Assembly: GCA_017591395.1 (NCBI GenBank)
Contig: WEDG01001497.1
Location: 328,610-392,609 of the forward strand
DNA from: Schistocephalus solidus
Taxonomy: Eukaryota > Platyhelminthes > Cestoda > Diphyllobothriidea > Diphyllobothriidae
Direction of reading: 5' to 3'
Length of the DNA: 64,000 nucleotides
The notes beneath the pieces are model-generated. The model searched no databases. It was not told the origin of the DNA and saw only the letters and a program-made list of their open reading frames with translations. The position numbers were made by a program, and so were the translations under genes. Numbering within the stretch: the first letter of the stretch is position 1; each line of letters opens with the position of its first letter. Shown here one piece after another: positions 44,905-56,389 of the stretch.

Positions 44905-45480
44905 CGCGCGTCGTTTGAAATTGGTTTCGAATTTCAAGTCCTTCGAGCCTACGAGTTTTAAGTCTCTACCTCAGTGTAGAAGACATGGTGCTGGGAAAGT
45001 ATTTAAGAATTGTCTATATATTACCCTGAGTTCGTAAATTGCGACTTGAACGTAATGATTCTGAGGCTTAAAAAACGAAAATTCTACTGCTGATGATTCT
45101 TCCCTGCACAGGATTGATCTCAACTGGAATTGCTAGCCTCAATCTTTGCTGATTTCTGAAACTCACACCGGCTATGTGCTCCCTGCATCTGCTTTCAATC
45201 GCGGAAGGGGCTCAAACCAAAGGCTGTGTCCTTATATTTTCATATTCTTATTGTTGAATATCCTAAATGACTTTCTGTTAATTTTAGGGCAATTCTAACA
45301 TCAATTGCATTTTCTCTGTATCCCCATAAGTATGCAAAACGCAGGTGCCTTAAGTGTATCGCCACGAAAAATTGGTCCACGACCTAGTTTAGAACATGCA
45401 CCGCAAAATCGCGTATGACCGTCTATCGACGCCTCTAACCATCCAGTCATATTGGCAGGGGATTTTGCTCAGCGAATTAA
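44905..45480 (-). repeat. tRNA-derived SINE-like repeat, about 575 bp (copy 1)
   Basis: The minus strand starts with a tRNA-like head (ATGACTGGATGGTTAGAGGC, then a B-box relic TGTTCTAAACT), continues through AGGTCGTGGACCAATTTTTC and AAGGCACCTGCGTTTTGC, and ends in a hairpin, TTGAAATT...AATTTCAA. It aligns end to end with 56390-56975 on the other strand. No coding capacity was seen. It may instead be a UTR segment of an unrecognised element. Confidence 0.6.
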
Positions 45481-45489
45481 TAGACTAGC

Positions 45490-45675
45490 AGAGAGTAAGT
45501 CAGTTTAAGTCAGTTTAAGTCACTTTATTGAGGGAATAAGGCTTTCGCTCTTTAGCTCCCAGATTCACATTCGAAAGTGATAAAAGAAAAAACGTTTAAA
45601 AAAATAAATCTAACAAATGAAAACGTAAGGTCATCGATATGTGTGGGCCAGGCATAAACTGCCACTTCTGACGCA
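45490..45675 (-). repeat. D-family LINE 3' end with AACTGACTTA repeats
   Basis: The plus strand opens AAGTCAGTTTAAGTCAGTTTAAGTC, a decamer tail, followed by GGGAATAAGGCTTTCGCTCTTTAGCTCCC. After that comes AAGGTCATCGATATGTG-GGCCAGGC, which matches 28744-28775 of the D copy. It is cut at about 45675 by the E element. Confidence 0.6.
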
Positions 45676-46807
45676 AGCTTAATCATAGGCAAGGGTCATC
45701 CAGTAGATGTTGTATTTTTGACTTTAAGAAGGCCTTTGATAGCGTACCACATGGGCTTCTTTTACAGAAGATTTGGAACGTCGGAATTCGAGGAAAACCT
45801 TTCAATTGGATCAAGAGTTTCTTGTCTTTCAAAGTACAGAGAGTTGTTGTTGGAAACTCTAACTCGGAATGGGCAAAATTAGAAAGTGGTGTTCCACAGA
45901 ATTCTGTTTTGGGCCCCCTACTCTTCCTTATCTACGTTAACGACTGTCTCAATGATCTAGATTAAGAAGCTATCATGTTCGCAGATGACATAAAAATATG
46001 GACTAAAGTCAGCTGCGCTAATGACGCAAAAGGGTTACAGTCGAATATCTACAAACTAAGTGCCTGGTCGGTTAGGTGGCTGCTTTAATTTAATGTATCC
46101 AAGTGCGTGATCCTACACATAAGCGTCGGTTGAAAAACTTCTCTGAAACACAAGTACTTTATTAATGGCACTGCATTGAAAGAGGTAGAAACACACAAAG
46201 ATCTGGGTATGTGGACAACTGAAAATTTGATGCCCTCAGAACACTGTAAGAAAGCAGTACAGAAGGCAACATCTACACTGCATTAGATCAGACGTGCGTT
46301 TAAAATATTCCCCCTGATCTCTTCGTGAAACCGCACTTAGATTACGGAATACCAGCCTGGATACCGTAGATGAAGAAAGATGTTGACCTCCTCGAACAGA
46401 TGCAACGGAAAGGAACGAAAATGGTCGACGGCTTTAAGACTTTACCATACCAAGACAGATTGAAAAAGCTTGACTTTTTTCCTCTTTCCTACAGGCGCTT
46501 ACGGTGTAGCCTGCTCTGGACATTCCGGATTATCCGGGGCCAGGATTCCTCCCTGATATCGGAGAATTTCGTCGAGTTTGCCTGCACAACTCATCTGCGT
46601 GGTCATCCTTACAAGATCAATAGCGAACGCACGCGAGTGAACCTCAGAAAGTTTTTTTTCAGCCAACGAGTGGTACGAGATTGGAACTCGTTACCAAGTG
46701 AGTCGGTTACCTCTGACAGCATTTCTGATTTTAAAAGAAGGCTTGATGACATAATAGATGACAAAAGACGACTCTCGCAACATGATAACGTAAAACCAGC
46801 CTTTTAA
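45676..46807 (+). pseudogene. E-family CR1-like RT with FADD box
   Basis: Reads HPVDVVFFDFKKAFDSVPHGLLL (motif A), SGVPQNSVLGPLLFLIYVNDC (motif B, Gly to Asn in QGS), IMFADDIKIW (motif C, both Asp present, near 45974), LSAWSVRWLL and HKDLGMWTTENLMPS. After frameshifts near 46300 the thumb and C-terminus continue in an open frame 46370-46807 (LEQMQRKGTKMV, FPLSYRRLRCSLLWTFRIIRG, FACTTHLRGHPYKI, RVVRDWNSLPSESV). Several stops precede 46370. The only plus-strand C/D/E-type RT of this length in the window. Confidence 0.75.
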
Positions 46808-47345
46808 AATCTTTCGGTTTCTACTTTTCTTCCACAATGTTTCGCCTATAGCTGTAAACTCGCATTTGAAGTTATGTTATGCTTTGACTCAAACATTTTT
46901 AAATGTACGCCATTTTTATATAGACTGTACACATGAAATGATAATTTTATATTAATAGGGTCATCAAGGGCAATGTCTGTAACCTCTTCAAAAATATACA
47001 TATAAAAAAATATGTACAATAGTTTCTCAGCAAAATGAGTATCCAGTTGGCATTTAAATGTGTGAACAGTTTTTGAAAGGACCACCTCATGAGGGAGTCC
47101 GTTCCATGCGCCAAGGACCCTCTGTGAAAAGGTTTTCTGACGGACGTCCGTTTAGACCAACATCCTCTGCAGTTTAAAGGGATTATCTCGCAGATGTTTC
47201 GTCTCAGCCAATTCGAGGAAGCCAGCAATTCTAGGGCACACTCGCGGCCTCTGATAATCCGTTCGGTTTGGATGAGGTCACCCCGTAGTTGCCTGCAATT
47301 GAGAGGAAACAAATCAAGTTCAACTAGTCTGGTTTCGTAAGGCAG

Positions 47346-47346
<1 letters not shown>

Positions 47347-47384
<38 letters not shown>
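47347..47384. repeat. ATA microsatellite at the B2 3' end
   Basis: About twelve uninterrupted ATA units. It is the expanded 3' tail of the B2 element and is shorter and impure in the copy at 36365. Confidence 0.9.
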
Positions 47385-47444
47385 GTTGTATTTAATGCCG
47401 GTTTACAGGCATTGTCAGATGAAATATTCAGTGGGCATAGGCTG

Positions 47445-47523
47445 GCAGTGAAAAAAAGACTCCTAAATATATATCATTATAAGTGTTTTTCCTACCTTTA
47501 TGATATTCAGGAGAAAAAACTGC
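47445..47523 (-). promoter_or_regulatory. ENE-like 3' UTR hairpin (B2 copy with G-U pair)
   Basis: In the transcript sense the upper arms are CTCCTGAATAT and ATATTTAGGAG. The sixth pair is G-U where the copy at 36456 has G-C. The lower stem GGCAGT/ACTGCC is kept. Two extra bases (CT in the transcript sense) lie between the upper arm and the U-run. Confidence 0.65.
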
Positions 47524-50279
47524 CGCCTGTAAGGATGATAGCAATTCAGGTCAGGGAAGGGCTAACACAATTGCAGTCTGTATGCAGTCTCTCTGTCTTT
47601 GCTAGAAACCGGGATTCTGCCCCAGACAAGAAAGCATCCGTGTACGGTTGCTCACTGTCTGCCGAAGAAGTCAACGGGTGCAGGCTGCAGAGACGGTGCC
47701 GTATCCCTCAGGTAACACCTGGGATCGGGTTTAGATACCGCGCACTCCGTCGAACAGGAAAACAGATTCTACCGTGTTGGTGCCCAGAATTCTTGGAAAC
47801 TGCTCTGAATGCAAAAAAACTAGTAAAAGTTATCTTAAACAAAGAATAACTCCGCTGGACTTTTATATTATGGGGAAGTTTATTCCACATGGCCATGGCG
47901 TTTACCGAAAAGAACCGTCGATACTTAACTGTGCAAGCTAATGGAAGAAATAAAAAGACATTGCGATGACTGCTGCGCCGAGGATGGTCAAGTTGCCTCA
48001 CAGTGGTAATGGGATTAAATGTACGACTATTCAAAAGCTTAAACAGCAAAAAGAGTCCCTTCTGCACTCGGCGAAACCATAAGGGATCAATGTTTACAAG
48101 CCCACAGCGTTCTTGATACGACAGATTACGGTGCTCCAACGATAAAATTCTTTTCGTGAAGAAGTGCTGGACCGATTCTATTTTCTTCCGTTCGCTAGCG
48201 CGCAGAAGGCTAAATAGAAACGAGCAGTATTCCAGGCCAGGTCTAACGTACATTTTATAAAGGCGGAGTCGAATATCAATAGTTTTAAAATTTCGGAGAA
48301 TAAACCCGGCAGTTCTGCTGGCTTTGTAGACAATCAGGGCGCAATGCTCTGAAAGATTGAGACCGTTAGAATATGATATGCCCAGGTCCTTAACAACGCC
48401 AGGTACATTTATATCATGGCCATCTATGCTTAGATGAGGTTAATGGTTGTCACTGACAATCATAACGGAACATTTGTGCCAAGAAGGGGAAAGGCGCCAT
48501 GTGCAGCACCACTGGGCAAAGGCCTCGAGATCATTTTTAATAGATCAAGCATGGTGTCGTGATCTGCCGGCTTGTATCGATAGGCAACTTTTAAATCGTC
48601 GGCATGCATAAAGGGCCTACCATTTCAAAATAAACCTGTCACATCATTGACAAAAAGACAAAATAAAAGTGGGCCTAGCACACTACCCTGAATAACTCCA
48701 CTCCTCACACGTGCCGAGTTTGAGATAGCATTGGAGATCTTAACATGTTGTCTACGAGAGCTCAGATAAGAAGATATCAAGCTCAGACGTTTACCACATA
48801 AACCGAAAAGAGGAGAGTTTCAGGAGAAGAATTGCATGGTCAACACGATCAAAGGCCTTGGTGAAATTGAAATAGACTATGTAAAGTGCAAAGCCATTTT
48901 CCCTAGATTGTAGAACATGATCAAAGAAAGAGAGCTGACATGTGTCACAAGACCTTGTTTTGAGGAACCTATGCTGGGCTGCACGCAATAGGTTATTCTC
49001 AGTTAAATGATACATCATCTTATCTTTGATCAAGGTCTCCAGGATTTTCGAAGCTGCGGACAGTGTGTTGATTGGCCGAAAATTGTCAAATGGCGTAGAT
49101 TGGCCGTGTTTGGGGATAGGTAGAATATGCGATTCCTTCCATACACTGGGAATGTTTCACTTTCAAGAGCTAGATTAAATATCTTACATAGAAGTGACGA
49201 GAAAATATCATTAGCATTCGCCTTTATAATACTGATCGGTACGCCATCTGGTCCAGGACTAAAAGATTGACGAAAACGACGAATGGCTATGGTTACGTCC
49301 CAGAGGGTAGAAAGTTATGGTCTCGAGGACGGCACCAGTCCAAACCTGGATGGGCGGAGGGGGAGCGGTCGAATTTTCAATAAATGTTCTGGACAAGAAA
49401 ACGTTAAAACTATCAGCCGTCAAGTTGTCATCAACTACATGATTGCCAACGGAGTCCAGTAGTACGGGATGCCATGTTTTACTATGGGTTCTTATTGCGC
49501 GTGAAAAACGTTTCGCTACATTTAACGAACGGTTTTCGACATATTTGACCTCTTCGGCTAGCCGTTTTTCTTCGGTAAGGCTCTTGGCCTGTTAAAAAAT
49601 ACGGTGAATCAAGGGCAGAACGGAAATTTCGTTTTGCAAATGGAATCGACGAGAGAGTTAACGCAACCTATGGCGAAAAGATAAAGGGAGATAAACCTCA
49701 TCCGTGACATTAATTAATTTCTTACGGGGAACAAAACGAGAAATAAATGGATCTTAAACTTCGTAAAGCATGCCGGTACAGATGACTAAGATTCTTGACC
49801 ATCTTTGTAGCCCTCTCCTGTACTCATTTGAGCTGTAGATAATCATTCTTAAACCACGGACGCCAGGCCTGGACGGCATATTCCAAGTGAGCTCGAACAA
49901 ATGCTCCGTAGGTTTTTCGGAATATTTCCTTATCAATCTGTACAAATCCACGTCTGAGCGCAAATAAAACTTGTGTTGCGCGTTTAGCTTCCTTTACACA
50001 CTGTGAAGATGGTTTGACTGGGGAGTTTATTAGAACACTGAGGTCCTTCTGTTCCTCAACAATCGAAAGGGGCTACCCATTTGAGAAGGTTTTGGTAGGA
50101 ATCATCCTCCTTACTGGTCTTTCTGGTATGGATTCTAAAGACCACACACTTGCCAGTAGTTGCAACTATCGTTTTCTGCTAATTGTTCACCTCCCGCTAA
50201 ACGGGCAAAAAGTTTTAGTAAGCTCAGTTAATGTAGCTTACGAAGATGAAACTTGAAGGGGTTGTTTCAGCCTACTACA

Positions 50280-51204
50280 GAAATCCTTAGGGATGGAGCA
50301 GGAGGTAGACAAGCTAAGGCAAGAAATAGATAACTTAAAAAATCTATTTCTTTCCCACCTGTAAAAAAAGCTCCTGTCCGTAAAAACCTACCTCAAAACA
50401 AAATTCGTATGCATGTATAGCCTCTGCAAGCTTACCTAATACTCGTATAAAAGCCATCGCATTTACTGAATCCACTAAACCAGAGGACGTTTCGCTAGTT
50501 CGAAAGTTTGTCCCATCTAGTCCTTGCTCCACACCATAACCGCTAAGCTCAGGCAGCATTAACAATAATCTGGCTTTACAACCTAGTGCTACATCGCTGC
50601 TGGACGTTGCACCAACATGCGATGTTGAAGAGTTTGGTAAGTATTTAAAGCCAAAGAGGAAAAGGTCTAAGAAGACTAAGTTGTACACAGATTTGTCTCC
50701 AACCTGCCCAAACATCCTGTTCATCTGGACCTACCGTTCCAAGTGAACTGATTACAAGTACTCACTCAGTTGAAAGACCTGAGTTGCAAACGGGCGCTTG
50801 ATTGAGTCGAAAACATAATGTTATCATAAAGGGCGTGCCTGAGTCAGCATCCGTAATTCCGAAGGATCGAGTAAAACATGACTTGGAACTCCTTCAATTG
50901 TATGCATAAACGTTGAAAACGGACGGCGAGTCCATTCACATTCTCAAGGCATATAGAATAGGCAAGGCTCTGTCAACACCCGATTCAAATCCTCGACCAA
51001 GAAATCTTACAACCATCTTGGAAAACGAAGCACAGGCACAGCTCTTGCTACAGAGAAACTCAACCCTATGTGGTCCGCATTCTGAAGTTTTTTTAAACCG
51101 GAATATGGGCTGAAAGAGCGAGTGAAAATACGACAGCTAATAATAGAACTGGAAACACGAAGGACCAATGGCGAGGCAAATCTCAAAATAAGGGATGGAC
51201 AGAT
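50280..51204 (+). pseudogene. D-type LINE 5' end and ORF1 remnant
   Basis: After a 5' UTR-like stretch (50166-50312) the reading MEQEVDKLRQEIDNLKNLF gives a coiled-coil start, followed by decayed sequence. An open piece at 50913-51113 then has ESIHILKAYRIGK, NPRPRNLTTILENEAQAQLLLQRN and GPHSEVFLNR, and after a frameshift the end reads GEANLKIRDGQIV. The same order occurs on the minus strand at 55505-56280. It resembles CR1-type ORF1 proteins (coiled coil plus basic domain). The minus frame 50344-50724 is a shadow of it. Confidence 0.55.
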
Positions 51205-51214
51205 AGTTCAAGTG

Positions 51215-54200
51215 AAAAGAGCATTTCTTTGGCCAAAGGCAGTCACTCTGACAGCCTATTTGTCCCGTTTCAGAAACCAAAAACGTGCCCGCTTAAAATA
51301 ATCTTCCTTAATACCAGATCTCTGCTTAATAAGGTGCCTTTGCTCCAGACTCTGGTTTTCATCCACTGACCCGTCATTGTAATAGTTACAGAGACATGGG
51401 CAACACCCTGTGTATCTGACTCCGAACCCTTTATTCTAGACTACGCTTACATTCGGAATGATCGACACGAGGACCGTGGCGGAGGAAGCTGTATCTATGT
51501 TAAGCAACCACTTTCATTTCTGCCGTTGGACTATCGCCAATTTACTGTGGTAGAAGAGATCTGTTGGCTCCGAGTTGTTCTAAAATATAACTACTCTTTA
51601 CTCTTTGGTAGTGTCTATCGCCCACCCAATGCCAGCGAGGATTACGATCTTTGTCTCTCACAGGCATTTCACACCGCAGCTGACTTAAATATGAAATGCT
51701 GCTCGATTGTAGGTGACTACAATCTTCCTGAATTTCATTGGTTTCCAACTTCCAGGTCGTGCAAATTTCGAAGACCTACTTGAGGCCATAGATATAGGCA
51801 TGTGGGACCAGGTAGTTGATTCCTTCCCCCCCCCACGAAGGTAAAACATACTTGATCATATTATCTGTAGAGGTTGTCAGCCATGGTCAGTGTCACCTTT
51901 TGATCCACTTGGGAGTTTTGACCATGCTGAAGTTCTTTCTTCACGTGAACTAGAGGCTAATGAAACGTTTTCCAAAAATATAGTTTTTTCCGTGATTTCA
52001 GATCACAAAATATGAGGGAAATTGCTAGCACATCTAAATTTCCACGATTGGACTAACTTCTTTGTATGTTCTGATGTGAATGTTTGTACTGATATTTTGT
52101 ACCAAGTTCTAGATCCACTCATTTCACGTTTTGTTCCCCGTAAGAAAACAATTAATGTCAAGGATGAAGTATACCTCCCTTTAACATTCCGCCGTAGACT
52201 GCGCAGACTCTCCCGTAGCTGTCATCTACAAAACGAAACTTTCCATCCTGCCCTTGCTCTAACAAATCTTTGAAGAGGCTTAGAGGCTGTCTGACGAAAA
52301 ACGACTAGCTGATGTGGTCAACTTTGCCGAAAACCGTTCGTTAAATGTTACGAAGCTCTATTCACGCACAGTAAAAGCGCAGAGGAAAACGCAGCACCCC
52401 GTACTTCGACACGCCTTAGGAAACCCTTTATCCGATGCTAAGTTGACAGCTGATAGCTTCAATGCTTTCTTATCTGGAACGTTTAGTGAACTTACTGTCG
52501 CTCTCTTTCCTTACATCCGGGTTTGGATCGGTAATGTCCTCGAAAGCATAACTTTTACCCTCAGGGACGTGACCGTAGCCATTCGGCGTTTTCGTTAATC
52601 TTACATTCCTGGACCAGATGGCGTCACTGTCAGCGTTCTAAAGGCGGATGTTAACGACATATTTCCGTCCCTTCCATATAAGATACTTAATCTTGCTCTT
52701 GAAAGTTAAACTTTCCCTATTTTATGGAAGGAATCGCACATATTACCTATACCCAAACACGGCCGACCTATGTCATTTGACGACTTAAGGCCAATAAATA
52801 CACTGCCAGCAGTCTCGAAAATCTTAGAGACCTTGATCAAAGACAAGATTATGCGTCACCTAGCAGAGAATATCCCACTTAATGCGGCTCAGCATGGGTT
52901 TCTCTAAAAAAGGTCTTGTGTAACCTGCCACCTCTCTTTCTTTGATCATGTGCTACAATCTAGAGACAGCGGTTTTGCAATTAACACCGTTTACTGCGAT
53001 TTCACGAAGGCTTTTATCGTGTTGACCATGATTTCCTACTGCTGAAACTTGTCTTCTTCAGCCTAGGTAGTAAGCTTCTGAACTTAATATCCTCCTATGT
53101 GACTGCTCGTGCACAACGGGTTAAAATGTTTGATGTTATCTCCAACCCCACGCATGTAAGGGGTGGAGTTATTAAGATAAGGGTGCTTGGCCCACTTATA
53201 TTTTGCCTCTTTGTCAATGATGTTTCTGATTGTTTTCAGTATGGTAGGCCCTTTATGTACGCTGATGATTTAAATGTTGCCTATCGATATCAAAGTGGTC
53301 GATCGCAACATCGCGCTAGAGCTCTTAAAAAGGATCTTCAGGCCTTCGCTCAGTGGTGTGGCACATGGTGCCTTTCGCTTTTTTGGCACAATTGCTCCGT
53401 TGTGGCTATTTGCAACAACCATCAGCCCCACCTAAGCATAGACGTTCACGACCTTAATGTACCCGGAGTTATAAAGGATCTGGGCATATCATATTCTAGT
53501 AGTTTTGATCTGTCAGAGCACTGCACCCTAATTGTCTCAAAAGCTAGCCAAAATACTGGGTTTATTCTCAGAAATTTTAAAACCGTCAATATCAGATTGA
53601 GCTTTTTATAAAATGTATGTCAGGCCTTGTCTGGAATACTGCTCGTTTGTATTTAGCTTTCTGCACGCTAGTGAACGGAAGAAGGTAGAATCAGTCCAGC
53701 ACTTCTTTACAAAAAGAGTTTTCTATTCAGAACACTGAAAGCTGTCCTACCAACAACGCTGTCATCTTACAAGCCTTGACCGGTTGTGGCTTCACAGATT
53801 ACAGAAGGGACTATTTTTACTGCTTGAACTTTTAAACAGTTGGACATTTAACCGCCTTACACCTCTGAGGCAGCTTGACCAGTCTCGGCGCACCGGTCAT
53901 CGAGATGACTTTTTATTTCTTCCTCTGGCACGCACCGTTAGATACCATCAGTTTTTTTCAGTAAACGCTATAGCATTCTGGAATAAGCTAATCAGAAGTA
54001 TCGAAATTCTGCAAAGTTATCCTTTGTTTAAGAGAGATGTCACTAGTTTTCTACATTCAGGACGCCTTCCAAAAATTTGGGTGCTGATACTGTGGAGGCT
54101 CTCTTTGGTTCTTATGGTGTCCACGGACCCTGAATCCTGTGCCAGATTTCATGCTGAGGGCAATATTGCTGGCTCTGCAGACCTTAATCAACTTATTCCT

Positions 54201-54460
54201 CAGTCAAAAGCGAACAGCTGTTCGCCGAGGTACCTGCTGGTGCAGAATACCGGATCCATAACACTGAATGGAGAAGTCCTTCACCAGGTACCTGTGTCAA
54301 CGCTTCCCTTTCCTGAAGTTTAATCCCTTAATAAGTTGTAGTTTTTTCTACTGAAAACATTTGAAACAACGATGAGGAGTTTTTTTCACTGTCAGCTCGA
54401 CCCTCTACTGTATATATTTTTTGACCTTGCCTGTAAACTGGCAATAAATCAAGAACATAA
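51215..54460 (+). mobile_element. B1 LINE, full-length-like plus copy (about 3.25 kb)
   Basis: In order: EEP at about 51270-51783 (KTCPLKIIFLNTRSLLNK, IVTETWATPCVSDSE, GGGSCIYVKQPLSFLPLDYRQFTVVEE, VYRPPNASEDYD, VGDYNLPEFHW), linker 52022-52598, and RT with PGPDGV near 52610. MYADDLNVAYRY follows in 53099-53611, then CGTWCLSLFWHNCSVVAI, and the thumb and C-terminus to 54323 (LLELLNSWTFNRLTPLRQLDQSRRTGHRDDFLFLPLARTVRYHQFF). The 3' UTR has the hairpin at 54336-54393 and a short GCAATAAATCAAG tail. Catalytic Glu, GDYN and ADD boxes survive, but frameshifts and stops separate the pieces. Confidence 0.75.
54336..54393 (+). promoter_or_regulatory. Degenerate ENE-like hairpin (B1 copy)
   Basis: Reads GTAGTTTTTTCTACTGA ... 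GATGAGGAGTTTTTTTCACTGTC. Both U-runs are intact; the upper arms have lost two pairs (CTACT against AGGAG). Confidence 0.5.
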
Positions 54461-56345
54461 CATAACAAATGCATCTAAGGCTCACCGGTCGATAGTTTTA
54501 GCACTGGTTCTGGATCAACCCTTGTGAATAGGGTAAATATTAGCTGATTTCCAATCAGAGGGGAGGATGCCTCAATCAAAGGACGACTGAAAAATACATG
54601 AGAGTGAGTAAGAGAGTACGCTAGCAAGCCCTTTCAGTATTTTTGCTGGTATTTAATCAGGACTGGGAGACTTGGCGTCCTTAATTGCAAGAAGTTTCTT
54701 CTTACCATCTTTTTCTGTTAATTCGAGGTCCTCAATGACTGCATCGATCCTACTTTTATGAAAGTCTGTGAGGTTAAAATTCACTTCATCTGTAAAAAAA
54801 AGGTGCGAAAAATCGACTAAGTGTTTGGCATTATCTTGATTTTCATTAATGTCTTCGTTGATTTCACCTATCAAGACTGAAACCGTCTTCTTCTTCTCCA
54901 ACCGACTAATAATAAAGCTAAAAAGTACGCTTGGCTTATCGACGGCCCATTCTATAATTTCAGCCTCATACTCCTTCCATGATCTGCGAATAATTAACCT
55001 TATTGCGTTCCGCTTTCGGCGAAATTCTTTGTAATGCATGGGTTGAGTTGTTTCTACATTCCTTTTCCAGAGTTTATTCTTGTGGTTTAGTTGTCTTTTT
55101 AAATCTTGCGTTAAGCAAACAGGGTGGTTTGCCTTTTGCCCTATTGTAATAGGGCAGTTGCGGTGCATAGCGTCGTTGATAACGCCCCTGAGAGTGGTCC
55201 GATCTACAACTGGATTTCCAATTAGAATTTTTTGCCAATTTAGTGCCGATAAGTCATCACTCATCGCAGAGAAATTTGCATGCCAGTAATTTTACCGAAA
55301 ATCAGGAGTCTCCGTTTGCTTGATGTGCAAACTTTATTCCACAGCAGCATGACATGGTCATTTTTACCAAGCGGTGCGAGTGACCTTTATTCATCCACAT
55401 TAATTGGGTCCTTTGAGAGAATGACACCAAGGCCATTCGCCATTTGAGCCTCTTTAACTCTCGTTGGAAATCTAGCACTCTGTAGCTGGAGCTGTGCCTA
55501 TGCTTCATTGTCCAAAATGATTTGACGAGGTTTTTATCGAGTATTTTAATCGGGTTGCTGATTGAACCTTCCCTATTGTATATGCCTTGAGAATGTGGAT
55601 GGAATAGTTGTCCGTTGGCAACATTTTTACATACAATTGAAAGAAATCTGAATCGTATTTAACTCGCTCCTTTGGATTTATTGACGCGGACTCTGGGACC
55701 ACTTTTATGAAAACATTATGCTTTTGACTAAATCGAGAGTCCATTTGCAGCTTAGATCATTTAACTGAGCGAGTACTTGTATCCAATTCACTTAGTCTGA
55801 TAGGTCCAGATGAACCGGGTGTTGGCAGGCTGGAGCCAAATCCATGAATGACTTGGTCTTCTTAGACCTTTTCCTCTTCGGCTTTACAAACTCAACAACC
55901 TCTACAACATCGCATTTTGGTGCAGCATCCAGCAACTATGCAGCGCGGGGTTGTGAAGCTAGATAATTGTAAATGCTGCCTGAGCTAAGTGATGATGGTT
56001 TGGAGCAAGGACTCGATGAGACTCCATTTCGAACTAACGCATCATCCTCGGTTTACTGGGTGTGTAGACACGATATCTTTTATGTGAGTTTAAGGTATGC
56101 TGGAAGATGCTACATATGCACACGAAATGTTCTTTACCGTAGGTTTTGTACGGACAGATGCTTTTTGACAAGTGGGTGAGAAATAGCTGTTTAAGTTATC
56201 TATTTCTTGCTTTAGGTTGACTTCCTCCTGCTTGATCACTAATAATTACTGGAGGAGGTTGGGACACTCCATACAAGTTTCGTCTTCGTAAGCTTCATTA
56301 ATTAAGCTAAGTAGGCTTTTCACCAGTTTAGCGGAAAGTGAACAG
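54461..56345 (-). pseudogene. D-type LINE 5' half: ORF1, short EEP remnant, linker
   Basis: In the minus direction: 5' UTR (56345-56200), ORF1 pieces (55744-55505: FIKVVPESASINPKERVKYD, YSIHILKAYTIGKV), a remnant of the endonuclease end (NGLGVILSKDP, then PLGKNDHVMLLWNK near 55350) and a 203-residue linker frame 55264-54653 (LSALNWQKILIGN, HRNCPITIGQKANHP, LWKRNVETTQPMHYKEFRRKRNAIRLIIRRSWKEYE, KSPSPD). RT fingers follow to 54461. Most of the EEP is deleted. It is unusual for a LINE relic to keep the 5' half and lose the 3' half. Confidence 0.65.
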
Positions 56346-56389
56346 CTAGCAAAATAACGAAAGTTTCAACTATTTTCTGCATGTCTATT

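Larger units (their letters stand above)
47346..49757 (-). mobile_element. B2 LINE, 2.4 kb, with target-site duplication
   Basis: The left end is an ATA microsatellite tail, then the hairpin, then RT C-terminus 48253-47708 (LEYCSFLFSLLRASERKKIESVQHFFTKRILSLEHRNLSYQERCGL, FFSVNAMAMWNKLPHNIKVQ), palm and fingers (49033-48791: LLRAAQHRFLKTRSCDTCQLSFFDHVLQSR, FNFTKAFDRVDHAILLLKL), and linker to 49740. It is 5'-truncated before the endonuclease. The 181-residue RT frame is still open, suggesting a fairly young copy. Confidence 0.8.
46846..50165 (-). mobile_element. D-family LINE remnant split by B2
   Basis: The D reading runs from 50165 to 49758 (VRAHLEYAVQAWRPWFKNDYLQL, TKMVKNLSHL) and continues at 47345-46846 (FPLNCRQLRGDLIQTERIIRGRECAL, then AKRTSVRKPF and the C-terminus). 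The interruption is the B2 element at 47346-49757. The target carries TTCGTAAGGCA on the left and TTCGTAAAGCA on the right, an 11-bp duplication with one mismatch. Confidence 0.7.

Noticed and set aside
50344..50724. 126-residue minus-strand frame
   Set aside because: Shadow of the D-type ORF1 region read on the plus strand.
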